Shown here one piece after another: positions 10,343-16,596 of a DNA stretch of 64,000 bases. The stretch is from the NCBI RefSeq assembly GCF_015277875.1, contig NZ_CP063814.1:1612001-1676000 (forward strand), written 5' to 3'. How positions within the stretch are numbered: the first letter of the stretch is position 1; each line of letters starts with the position of its first letter. This stretch comes from Microbacterium luteum. Lineage in GTDB: Bacteria > Actinomycetota > Actinomycetes > Actinomycetales > Microbacteriaceae. Under the pieces are notes generated by a model, which made no database searches, had not been told where the DNA came from, and was given only the letters and a program-made list of their open reading frames with translations. Both the position numbers and the translations under genes were made by a program.

Positions 10343-11554
10343 GTGAGTACGCCTTCTCCCGCATCCGACCCCGCCGGCGTGTCCGGTCCTGTGCCGTTCG
10401 CCTCACCGTTCGCCGCCTCCGGCCCGGAGCACGTCGAGGAGCCCGTCTCCTACGACGGCCTCCTGCTCGCCGGGTTCGGCGGACCCGAGGGACAGGATGA
10501 TGTCATCCCGTTCCTGCGCAATGTCACACGCGGACGCGGGATCCCCGATGAGCGGCTCGAAGAGGTCGCCCATCACTACCGTCACTTCGGCGGCGTGAGC
10601 CCGATCAACGCCCAGAACCGAGCGCTGAAAGCGGCACTCGAGGCGGAGCTGGCGCGACGCGGCATCGACCTGCCGGTGTACTGGGGGAACCGCAACTGGG
10701 CGCCCTACCTCGAAGACGCCGTGCAGGATGCCGCGGCGGCCGGGGACACCACGCTGCTCGCGCTGGCGACCAGCGCCTACAGTTCCTTCTCGAGCTGTCG
10801 TCAGTATCGGGAGGACTTCGCGCGCGTGCTGACCGAGACCGGCCTGGGGGAGCGGGTGACGATCGACAAGGTGCGCCAGTTCTTCGATCACCCGGGCTTC
10901 GTGCGGCCGTTCGTCGACGGTGTCGAGGCGGCCGTGTCGACGTTCGTCACCGACGAGGGCATCGCACCCGAGAACGTGCACGTGCTCTTCTCCACCCACA
11001 GCATCCCGACCGCCGATGCGCAGCGTTCCGGGCCCCGGGACGTCGACTTCGGCGACGGGGGCGCCTACGCCGCGCAGCACCTCGCCGTGGCTCAGGTCGT
11101 CATGGACGCCGTCGCCGCCGCTGTGCCCGCCGCGAGCGGGATCCCGTGGGAGCTCGTCTACCAGTCGCGCTCCGGACCGCCGTCGCAGCCCTGGCTCGAG
11201 CCGGACGTGTGCGACGTCATCGCGGAGCTCCCCGCCCGCGGGGCGAGAGCCGTGGTCATCGTTCCTCTCGGCTTCGTCAGCGACCACATGGAAGTGCTGT
11301 GGGATCTCGACACCGAGGCCATGGAGGCGGCCGAGGAGGCGGGCCTGCGCGCTATCCGGTCCCAGACCCCCGGTGTCGATCCGGCGTACGTCAGCGGCCT
11401 GGTCGACCTCGTCCAGGAACGGCTGGCCGGAACGAAGGCGGGCGATCGGCCGCATGAGACGCCGCTCGGTCCGTGGTACGACGTCTGCCGCCCCGGATGC
11501 TGCGAGAACGTCCGTGCCGGCTTCAAGCCGGCAGCGGCCGGCATCGCGCCGTGA
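10343..11554 (+). CDS. hemH: Ferrochelatase (probable coproporphyrin ferrochelatase CpfC/HemH)
   Basis: A 403-aa ferrochelatase inserting Fe2+ into a porphyrin. Recognisable features are LLAGFGGPEGQDDVIPFL, the metal-site segment LFSTHSIP, and the C-terminal VVIVPLGFVSDHMEVLWDLD. Four cysteines, in SSCRQYRED and DVCRPGCCEN, match the [2Fe-2S] ligands known from actinobacterial enzymes. Actinobacteria generally use the coproporphyrin-dependent route, so CpfC is the likely activity. About 35 N-terminal residues before the conserved core are low-complexity. The GTG at 10343 has a -10-like GAGGAT 6 nt upstream. Confidence 0.93.
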   Translation: MSTPSPASDPAGVSGPVPFASPFAASGPEHVEEPVSYDGLLLAGFGGPEGQDDVIPFLRNVTRGRGIPDERLEEVAHHYRHFGGVSPINAQNRALKAALEAELARRGIDLPVYWGNRNWAPYLEDAVQDAAAAGDTTLLALATSAYSSFSSCRQYREDFARVLTETGLGERVTIDKVRQFFDHPGFVRPFVDGVEAAVSTFVTDEGIAPENVHVLFSTHSIPTADAQRSGPRDVDFGDGGAYAAQHLAVAQVVMDAVAAAVPAASGIPWELVYQSRSGPPSQPWLEPDVCDVIAELPARGARAVVIVPLGFVSDHMEVLWDLDTEAMEAAEEAGLRAIRSQTPGVDPAYVSGLVDLVQERLAGTKAGDRPHETPLGPWYDVCRPGCCENVRAGFKPAAAGIAP

Positions 11555-11564
11555 TCGGCGTCAA

Positions 11565-11570
11565 TAGGAT
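11565..11570 (+). promoter_or_regulatory. -10 box TAGGAT of rpiB (leaderless)
   Basis: TAGGAT ends 7 nt before the ATG at 11578 and overlaps nothing upstream; hemH ends at 11554. The position implies a leaderless rpiB-nei transcript. Confidence 0.45.
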
Positions 11571-11577
11571 GGGCGCC

Positions 11578-12123
11578 ATGCGCATCCACATCGCCACCGA
11601 TCACGCGGGCCTGGAGTTCTCCACGCAGCTGCAGCATCACCTCGCCGCGGAGGGGCACGAGGTCGTCGATCACGGTCCGATCGACTATGACCCGCTCGAC
11701 GACTACCCGGCCTTCTGCGTCCGTGCCGCTCAAGGAGTCGTGGCGGACCAGGCCGCCGGTGTGCCGGCCCTCGGCGTGGTCTTCGGCGGGTCGGGCAACG
11801 GCGAGCAGATCGCGGCCAACAAGGTGGCCGGCATCCGCGCCGCCCTGGTGTGGAGCATCGCCACCGCGGAGCTCGCGCGCGAACACAACGACGCCAACGT
11901 CATCGCGATCGGAGCACGCCAGCACACCTTCGAAGAGGCCGTGACCTTCATCGACCGATTCGTCGCGACCCCGTTCTCCCACGACGAACGCCACGTGCGC
12001 CGCATCGGTCAGATCGCCGCGTTCGAGGCGGACGGCTCGCTGCTTCCCGACCCGCGGGCCGATGAGGCCGCCCCCGACGTGCTCGCTGCGGACGACAGTT
12101 CCTTCGACCCCGAAGCCGGCTGA
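11578..12123 (+). CDS. rpiB: Ribose-5-phosphate isomerase B
   Basis: A 181-aa RpiB/LacAB-fold sugar isomerase interconverting ribulose- and ribose-5-phosphate in the pentose phosphate pathway. Hallmarks are the N-terminal IATDHAGLE and the anion-hole loop GGSGNGEQIAANKV. Residues 1-155 cover the usual domain; about 25 C-terminal residues (DEAAPDVLAADDSS) are an acidic extension. The ATG at 11578 was chosen over in-frame upstream starts because it begins the conserved MRIHIATDHAG block. Its stop overlaps the nei ATG by 1 nt (TGATG). Confidence 0.94.
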   Translation: MRIHIATDHAGLEFSTQLQHHLAAEGHEVVDHGPIDYDPLDDYPAFCVRAAQGVVADQAAGVPALGVVFGGSGNGEQIAANKVAGIRAALVWSIATAELAREHNDANVIAIGARQHTFEEAVTFIDRFVATPFSHDERHVRRIGQIAAFEADGSLLPDPRADEAAPDVLAADDSSFDPEAG

Positions 12124-13133
12124 TGCCGGAGGGGCATTCCGTCCATCGCATCGCGCGACAGTTCGACCGCAATATCGTCGGCCGTGCCGTGGCGGCATCC
12201 AGCCCGCAAGGGAGGTTCGTCGAGGGTGCGGCGGTCCTCGACGGGCGGGTTCCGCACGAGGTGAGAGCCGTCGGCAAGCAGATGTTCCTCGGTTTCGACG
12301 ACGATCTGTGGCTCCGAGTGCACCTCGGGATGTACGGGGCATGGGACTTCGCCGGCGATATCCTCGTCGACTCCACGATCGCGTCCGCCAACGGGCGCAT
12401 GGGACAGACGAATCAGCGCGGCACCGCGATCGATGGCGACGAGATGCCCGTCTTCGACCGAGCCGGCGAGAACTCGCTTTCGTCGATCGGCGCACCGCGG
12501 CGGACTCGGGTGCACGTTCGCATGTCGGAGCAGACAACAGGGCTGGATGACGACGGCGATGTCCCCTGGCCGCCACCCGTCGTGGGGCAGGTGCGGCTGC
12601 GTCTGCTCACCGATGCCGTCTGCGCCGATCTGCGGGGCCCGACCACCTGCGCACTCCAGACCGGAGAGGAGATGGCGGCCACCGTCTCGCGGCTCGGCCC
12701 CGACCCCCTGGTGGACGACCCCGCGATCGGCGAAGAGCGCTTCGTCTCGGTCGTGCGACGCAAGCCGACCGCGATCGGGCTCCTCCTGATGGATCAGTCG
12801 GTGGTGTCGGGGATCGGCAACGTCTACCGTGCCGAGCTGCTCTTCCGGGCCCGCCTGAATCCCCACACACCCGGTCGAGAGGTGCCGGAGGACATCGTCC
12901 GAGCGCTTTGGCGCGACTGGGTGAGGCTGCTCGCCATCGGCGTCGAGACCGGCCAGATGATGACGATGGACGACCTCGCGCCCGAGGACTACCGTCGCGC
13001 GATGGCCAGTCGTGACGACCGGCATTGGGTCTACCATCGGGCGGGTCTGCCCTGCCGGGTCTGCGGAACCGCGATCGTGGTCGAGGAGGCCGCCGGTCGC
13101 AAGCTCTACTGGTGTCCGCGCTGTCAAGCGTGA
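12123..13133 (+). CDS. nei: Fpg/Nei-family DNA glycosylase (endonuclease VIII-like)
   Basis: A 336-aa base-excision repair enzyme. The mature N terminus Pro-Glu (MPEGHSVHRIA) carries the catalytic amine, and the beta-hairpin Lys lies in VGKQMFL. The H2TH region (LLMDQSVVSGIGNVYRAELLF) and a C-terminal zinc finger (CRVCG then CPRC) complete the family layout. PEGHS in place of PELPE favours a Nei-type over an Fpg-type enzyme, so oxidised pyrimidines are the probable substrates. It is coupled to rpiB by a 1-nt overlap. Confidence 0.93.
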   Translation: MPEGHSVHRIARQFDRNIVGRAVAASSPQGRFVEGAAVLDGRVPHEVRAVGKQMFLGFDDDLWLRVHLGMYGAWDFAGDILVDSTIASANGRMGQTNQRGTAIDGDEMPVFDRAGENSLSSIGAPRRTRVHVRMSEQTTGLDDDGDVPWPPPVVGQVRLRLLTDAVCADLRGPTTCALQTGEEMAATVSRLGPDPLVDDPAIGEERFVSVVRRKPTAIGLLLMDQSVVSGIGNVYRAELLFRARLNPHTPGREVPEDIVRALWRDWVRLLAIGVETGQMMTMDDLAPEDYRRAMASRDDRHWVYHRAGLPCRVCGTAIVVEEAAGRKLYWCPRCQA

Positions 13134-13147
13134 GCCGTGTCGCCGCG

Positions 13148-13153
13148 TAGGCT
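13148..13153 (+). promoter_or_regulatory. -10 box TAGGCT for the amidohydrolase leader ORF
   Basis: TAGGCT lies exactly 6 nt before a GTG codon at 13160 that opens a 22-codon frame. This is the same geometry as the leaderless starts elsewhere in the window. Confidence 0.5.
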
Positions 13154-13159
13154 GGCCGG

Positions 13160-13228
13160 GTGCGTCAGACCGTCTCGCGTGCCCGCGTTTGCCACCCCCG
13201 ACGAGTGAGCTCGAGAGGTGATCGGTGA
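13160..13228 (+). CDS. Candidate leaderless 22-aa leader peptide upstream of the amidohydrolase gene
   Basis: From the GTG at 13160 the frame reads MRQTVSRARVCHPRR followed by VSSRGDR and a stop. The stop overlaps the amidohydrolase GTG at 13225 in a GTGA junction. The position 6 nt after a TAGGCT box implies translation from the mRNA 5' end. The peptide is strongly basic and has one Cys-His pair. It could work by translational coupling or ribosome pausing to set expression of the downstream enzyme. No homology is claimed. Its evidence is geometric only. Confidence 0.4.
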   Translation: MRQTVSRARVCHPRRVSSRGDR

Positions 13229-14721
13229 CGGCCGTCGGGGACCGTGTCGACACCATCGTGGCAGCCCGGCTGAGCGGACCGGGGAGCAGCCTCGCCCCGC
13301 TGGGGCCGGTCGATGTCTTCCTGGCCGACGGCGTGATCGTGGACATCGCCCCCGCCGGCGCCGTGCGTCCCGTCGGCCGAGTCCTCGACGCCGGCGGCGC
13401 GTGGGTCATCCCGGGGCTGTGGGATCATCACGTGCACGTCATGCAGTGGGCACTCGTCGCGCAGCGTCAGCATCTCGACGTCGCGACCTCGGCAGCGGAT
13501 GCCGCGCAGATCATGGCGTGGGCTCCGGTGCTCTCCGACGGAAGGCGCGTCGGCACCGGATTCCGCGACGGGCTCTGGGGCGACGCGCCGACACTGGAGC
13601 TGATCGACGCGGCGACGGGTGCGGTGCCGACCTATCTCATCAATTCCGATGTGCACAGCGTCTGGATGAACTCCGCAGCCTTCGAGCGAGAGGGGATGCG
13701 CCCCGACGAGAGCGGTCTCGTTCGGGAAGAGCCCGCCTTCGAGATCTCGCGGCGCCTCAACGATGTGGACCCCGCGGTCGGTGACGCCGCCGTCGACGCC
13801 ATGGCCGCCGATGCCGCCTCCCGAGGTGTGGTCGGGATCGTCGACCTCGACATGGCATGGAACGCTTCGGCGTGGGAGCGCCGCGTGGCGGGCGGGTTCG
13901 ACGCCCTTCGCGTGGATTTCGGCATCTACCCCGAGCACCTCGAGCGCGCCGTCGGCGAAGGGCTCCGAACCGGCGACGAGCTCACCGGATCCGGCGGCCT
14001 CGTGCGGGTCGGACCGCTCAAGGTGATCACCGATGGATCGCTCGGCACGAGGACGGCGGCCTGCTCGCATCATTACACCGGAGAACCGGGCAATGTCGGC
14101 GCACTCAACTACCCGCCCGACGAGGTGCTGGCCCTCATGACGCGCGCGACGGGAGCGGGTATCGACTGCGCGATCCACGCGATCGGCGACGTCGCGAACT
14201 CGGCCGCGCTGGACGCGTTCGCCGCCTCGGGGGCGCGGGGGACGATCGAGCACGCTCAGCTGGTCGCCCACGCCGATCTGGCCAGGTTCGCACGCCTCGG
14301 TGTCGCGGCGAGTGTGCAGCCGGAGCACGCGCTCGACGATCGCGACATGACCGACGCCATGTGGCGTGATCAGACCGCTCTCGTCTATCCGCTGCGCTCG
14401 TTGTCGGCGGCCGGCGCGAACCTTCGGTTCGGCTCCGACGCCCCGGTGGCGCGTCTGGACCCCTGGGCCGCGATGGCATCGGCTGTGCACCGCAGCCGTG
14501 ATGGACGTGAAGCGTGGCGGCCCGATGAGAGGGTCTCGGCGGAGATCGCGATGGCAGCTTCGACACGGGGCGGTTCGACATCGCCGTCCATGCTTCAGCC
14601 CGGCACCGTGGCGGATCTGGTCGTCTGCGACCGCGATCCCGCGACGGCCGACGAATGGGAGCTGCGCGCGACGACGGTCGCCGCCACCGTTCTGGCTGGT
14701 CGCGTCACGCACCTGGCGTGA
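13225..14721 (+). CDS. Amidohydrolase family protein (YtcJ-like, amidohydrolase_3)
   Basis: A 498-aa metal-dependent hydrolase of the TIM-barrel amidohydrolase superfamily. The metal-binding HxH sits in GLWDHHVHVM (near residue 70). Later ligands are in AIHAIGDVAN and the Asp-containing RFGSDAPVARLDPW. The composite beta domain is at both ends. YtcJ-type enzymes have poorly defined amide or ester substrates. The GTG at 13225 overlaps the leader-ORF stop; no good Shine-Dalgarno is visible, so expression probably depends on coupling. It converges with dps at a terminator. Confidence 0.88.
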   Translation: MTAVGDRVDTIVAARLSGPGSSLAPLGPVDVFLADGVIVDIAPAGAVRPVGRVLDAGGAWVIPGLWDHHVHVMQWALVAQRQHLDVATSAADAAQIMAWAPVLSDGRRVGTGFRDGLWGDAPTLELIDAATGAVPTYLINSDVHSVWMNSAAFEREGMRPDESGLVREEPAFEISRRLNDVDPAVGDAAVDAMAADAASRGVVGIVDLDMAWNASAWERRVAGGFDALRVDFGIYPEHLERAVGEGLRTGDELTGSGGLVRVGPLKVITDGSLGTRTAACSHHYTGEPGNVGALNYPPDEVLALMTRATGAGIDCAIHAIGDVANSAALDAFAASGARGTIEHAQLVAHADLARFARLGVAASVQPEHALDDRDMTDAMWRDQTALVYPLRSLSAAGANLRFGSDAPVARLDPWAAMASAVHRSRDGREAWRPDERVSAEIAMAASTRGGSTSPSMLQPGTVADLVVCDRDPATADEWELRATTVAATVLAGRVTHLA

Positions 14722-14748
14722 ACCCGGCGGGGCGTCCGCCGGCATGAG

Positions 14749-14784
14749 CGAAGCCCCCGGCGAGGAGTGTCACCGGGGGCTTCG
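14749..14784. terminator. Bidirectional hairpin between the amidohydrolase gene and dps
   Basis: Perfect 12-bp GC-rich arms at 14749-14760 and 14773-14784 with a 12-nt loop, between two convergent genes. Confidence 0.75.
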
Positions 14785-14796
14785 AGGACCGTCATC

Positions 14797-15282
14797 TCAC
14801 TCAGCGAGGTGAGCGACGAGGAACCAGCGGTCCTTCTCGATCGACTGCTTCAGGGCGATCGCGATGTCCTGGCTGGTGAGGTCGACCTCGTCCAGTCCGT
14901 CGATCGCGGCCTGGAGGTCGGCGATCACAGCGTCCATGTCGGCGATCACGGCGCGGATGATGTCCTGCCACTGCGTGAAGCCGGCGGGAACGGCGGTCGC
15001 CTTGGTCTTCTCCGCCACGGTGCCCAGTCGCGCGTCGATCGGCAGGCCCAGAGCGACGATGCGCTCCGCCGCCTCGTCGGCGCCCGCCTGCGCGTGGTCG
15101 ACGACCGAGTCGAGCAGTTCGTGGATCGCGATGAAGTTCGCACCGCGCACGTTCCAGTGCGCCTGCTTGCCGTTGACGGCGAGAGCCTGGAAGCCGAGCG
15201 CGACGGGGGTGAGGAACTGTGCGGTTCCGGCAGCGACCGTCGGGTCGGCGGCGGTGGTCGGGGTGGTCTGGATGTCCGTCAT
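14797..15282 (-). CDS. dps: Dps-family ferritin-like DNA-protection protein
   Basis: A 161-aa Dps. The ferroxidase-site signature is clear: KQAHWNVRGANFIAIHELLD with the paired His/Asp ligands, and DHAQAGADEAAERI on the partner helix. Dps dodecamers oxidise and store iron and shield DNA during stress. I used the ATG at 15282, preceded by GGAGGCGACAAC, and not the upstream ATG at 15375, because the extra 31 residues would cross the promoter region. The divergent intergenic region holds a perfect palindrome that is a good regulator-site candidate. Confidence 0.93.
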   Translation of the reverse strand: MTDIQTTPTTAADPTVAAGTAQFLTPVALGFQALAVNGKQAHWNVRGANFIAIHELLDSVVDHAQAGADEAAERIVALGLPIDARLGTVAEKTKATAVPAGFTQWQDIIRAVIADMDAVIADLQAAIDGLDEVDLTSQDIAIALKQSIEKDRWFLVAHLAE

Positions 15283-15369
15283 GTTGTCGCCTCCATTCGG
15301 GCGGCTCCGGCGGGTGTGCCGGCTCTGCGCCCTGTCGATGACAACGCTACTCAGCGTCGGGTATTCCGC

Positions 15370-15394
15370 AAGCAAGCCCAGGCTGGGCTTGCTT
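15370..15394. promoter_or_regulatory. 25-bp palindrome between dps and the carbonic anhydrase gene
   Basis: Perfect 10-bp arms AAGCAAGCCC (15370-15379) and GGGCTTGCTT (15385-15394) around AGGCT. It lies 88 bp upstream of the dps ATG and 50 bp upstream of the gamma-CA ATG. Both neighbouring genes read away from it, so it is a better operator candidate than terminator. Confidence 0.55.
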
Positions 15395-15431
15395 TTCTGA
15401 GCCTATCCATACCCCTTTCGACCTCGCGCGC

Positions 15432-15437
15432 TAGCCT
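15432..15437 (+). promoter_or_regulatory. -10 box TAGCCT of the carbonic anhydrase gene (leaderless)
   Basis: TAGCCT ends 6 nt before the ATG at 15444; there is no Shine-Dalgarno in between. Confidence 0.5.
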
Positions 15438-15443
15438 CGCCCC

Positions 15444-15980
15444 ATGATCTCCTCAGAGTGCTCTGTCCTGACCGTGGCCGGGCTGCGTCCGGTCATCGAC
15501 CCCTCGGCCTTCGTCGCCCCCGGCGCTCGCATCATCGGCTCGGTCTCGCTCGGGCCGGAGGCGAGCGTCTGGTACAACGCGGTTCTCCGCGGCGACAGCG
15601 CCTCCATCACGATCGGCGCGGGCAGCAACCTCCAGGACAACGTCTCGGTGCACGTCGACGCCGGCCGGCCGGTCGTCATCGGCGACGACGTGTCGGTCGG
15701 ACACAACGCCGTGGTGCACGGCTGCACCGTCGGCGAGGGGTCGCTCATCGGCATGGGGAGCGTCGTTCTGTCGGGTGCCGAGATCGGCCCGGGCTGTCTC
15801 GTGGCCGGGGGAGCGGTGGTGCTGGAGGGAACCGTCGTTCCGCCGAACTCGCTGGTGGCCGGCGTGCCGGCGAAGGTGCGGCGCGAGCTCACGGAGGAGG
15901 AGCGGACGGCGATCCGACGGAACGCGGACACCTACCGCGCCCACCTCGCCGCCCACCGCGACGCGCGCCCGGCCGGCTGA
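15444..15980 (+). CDS. Gamma-class carbonic anhydrase family protein
   Basis: A 178-aa left-handed beta-helix protein built of hexapeptide repeats (for example VVIGDDVSVGHNAVVHGCTV). Candidate zinc ligands are the His in SVHVDAG and the two in VGHNAVVHG, the usual spacing for the gamma-CA/YrdA/CaiE group. A C-terminal helix (ELTEEERTAIRRNADTYRAH) closes the trimer in relatives. Carbonic anhydrase activity is possible, but many members are of unknown activity. A long inverted repeat and a tandem array follow the stop. Confidence 0.88.
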   Translation: MISSECSVLTVAGLRPVIDPSAFVAPGARIIGSVSLGPEASVWYNAVLRGDSASITIGAGSNLQDNVSVHVDAGRPVVIGDDVSVGHNAVVHGCTVGEGSLIGMGSVVLSGAEIGPGCLVAGGAVVLEGTVVPPNSLVAGVPAKVRRELTEEERTAIRRNADTYRAHLAAHRDARPAG

Positions 15981-16001
15981 GCCGAGCCCCGCGGGTCCCT
16001 T

Positions 16002-16067
16002 CCGCTCCGCAGTCACTTTCTGCGGGTCGAACAGGGCCACCACCCGCCGGAAGTGACTGCGGAGCGG
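16002..16067. repeat. Long inverted repeat downstream of the carbonic anhydrase gene
   Basis: Perfect 17-bp arms (CCGCTCCGCAGTCACTT at 16002-16018 and its complement at 16051-16067) separated by 32 nt. It may terminate the upstream gene. The size and internal AGTGACTGCGG core also resemble a REP-type palindromic element. Confidence 0.7.
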
Positions 16068-16160
16068 CGCCGCGCGGGCGGCTCGGAAGCGGCGCCGCGC
16101 GGGCGGCTCGGAAGCGGCGCCGCGCGGGCGGCTCGGAAGCGGTGCCGCGCGGGCGGCTCG
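16061..16160. repeat. Four tandem 25-bp repeats (GC-rich)
   Basis: Units begin at 16061, 16086, 16111 and 16136. The second and third are identical; the first and fourth each differ from them by one base. The core is GGCGCCGCGCGGGCGGCTCG. The array overlaps the right arm of the inverted repeat and ends 33 bp before the left attachment site. Units are contiguous, so this is not a CRISPR. Confidence 0.85.
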
Positions 16161-16193
16161 GATCCGACGCGGCATGGGCGGAGGGGGGAGTGG

Positions 16194-16240
16194 TGTGGAG
16201 GGGATGACGGGAATCGAACCCGCACCATCAGTTTGGAAGA
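16194..16240. repeat. attL: 47-bp direct repeat carrying the 3' part of tRNA-Gly
   Basis: Identical over 47 bp to 25026-25072. It contains the tRNA 3' end with CCA, the T arm and the anticodon-loop region, but no 5' half follows (sequence diverges at 16241), so it is a tRNA fragment and not a gene. Confidence 0.93.
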
Positions 16241-16329
16241 TAGGTCAGAGGGTGGTGGCCGACCCCCGGAATCCCGCAGGACCGCGCAGGCGCTAGGTCC
16301 ATTCCATGCCAGCCCGTGTCATCGAGTTA

Positions 16330-16367
16330 TGGCACGTATCACCCCCTAGTGGCACGGAGATGGCACG
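16330..16367 (+). repeat. Candidate integrase arm-type sites, left end (3 x TGGCACG)
   Basis: TGGCACG occurs at 16330-16336, 16350-16356 and 16361-16367, all on the plus strand, about 90-127 bp inside attL. The same heptamer is doubled near attR. Clustered short direct repeats flanking the core are typical of tyrosine-integrase arm sites or excisionase sites. Confidence 0.5.
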
Positions 16368-16537
16368 CCGAGAGCCCCTCCATCGCGCTCCGATACGGCT
16401 CATCTGCCACACCCGCACCTGTGGAGAACGCGGCACGGAGCGTCCTCCTACCGAGGGCTCCGTTGGGTGCGCCCGACACGCCGAGCACGAGATTCTCCTA
16501 GGCGTTGCATCCTGGCTGAGCCTCTCCTCGACCTCCG

Positions 16538-16543
16538 TAGACT
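16538..16543 (+). promoter_or_regulatory. -10 box TAGACT of the tape-measure gene
   Basis: TAGACT lies about 53 bp before the GTG start and matches the -10 boxes of the integrase and nearby tRNAs. The -35 region is weak. It suggests the tape-measure gene has its own promoter independent of the minus-strand operon. Confidence 0.4.
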
Positions 16544-16596
16544 CCCCGCCACGTGGAGCGCGGAGCGCTCACGGTCATCGTGAGGAGGGGCCCATC

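Larger units (their letters stand above)
16241..16596. other. Left-end non-coding region of the element
   Basis: About 355 bp between attL and the tape-measure start. It holds the candidate integrase-arm repeats (three TGGCACG in 38 bp), a TAGACT -10 box and the ribosome-binding site. The reading frame of the tape-measure gene stays open through most of it, but the translation there is low-complexity and unlike the family, so I treat it as non-coding. Confidence 0.6.

Noticed and set aside
15370..15394. Palindrome as an intrinsic terminator
   Set aside because: Both neighbouring genes are transcribed away from it, so no transcript needs ending there.
16061..16160. Possible CRISPR array
   Set aside because: Units are contiguous 25-bp copies with no spacers and no cas genes nearby.
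16194..16240. Second tRNA-Gly gene
   Set aside because: Only the 3' part is present; the sequence diverges within the anticodon arm, so it is the attL fragment.
16306..16596. N-terminal extension of the tape-measure protein in the same frame
   Set aside because: Composition is unlike the family, it crosses the arm-type repeats and the TAGACT box, and GTG 16597 has a strong ribosome-binding site and family-typical N terminus.
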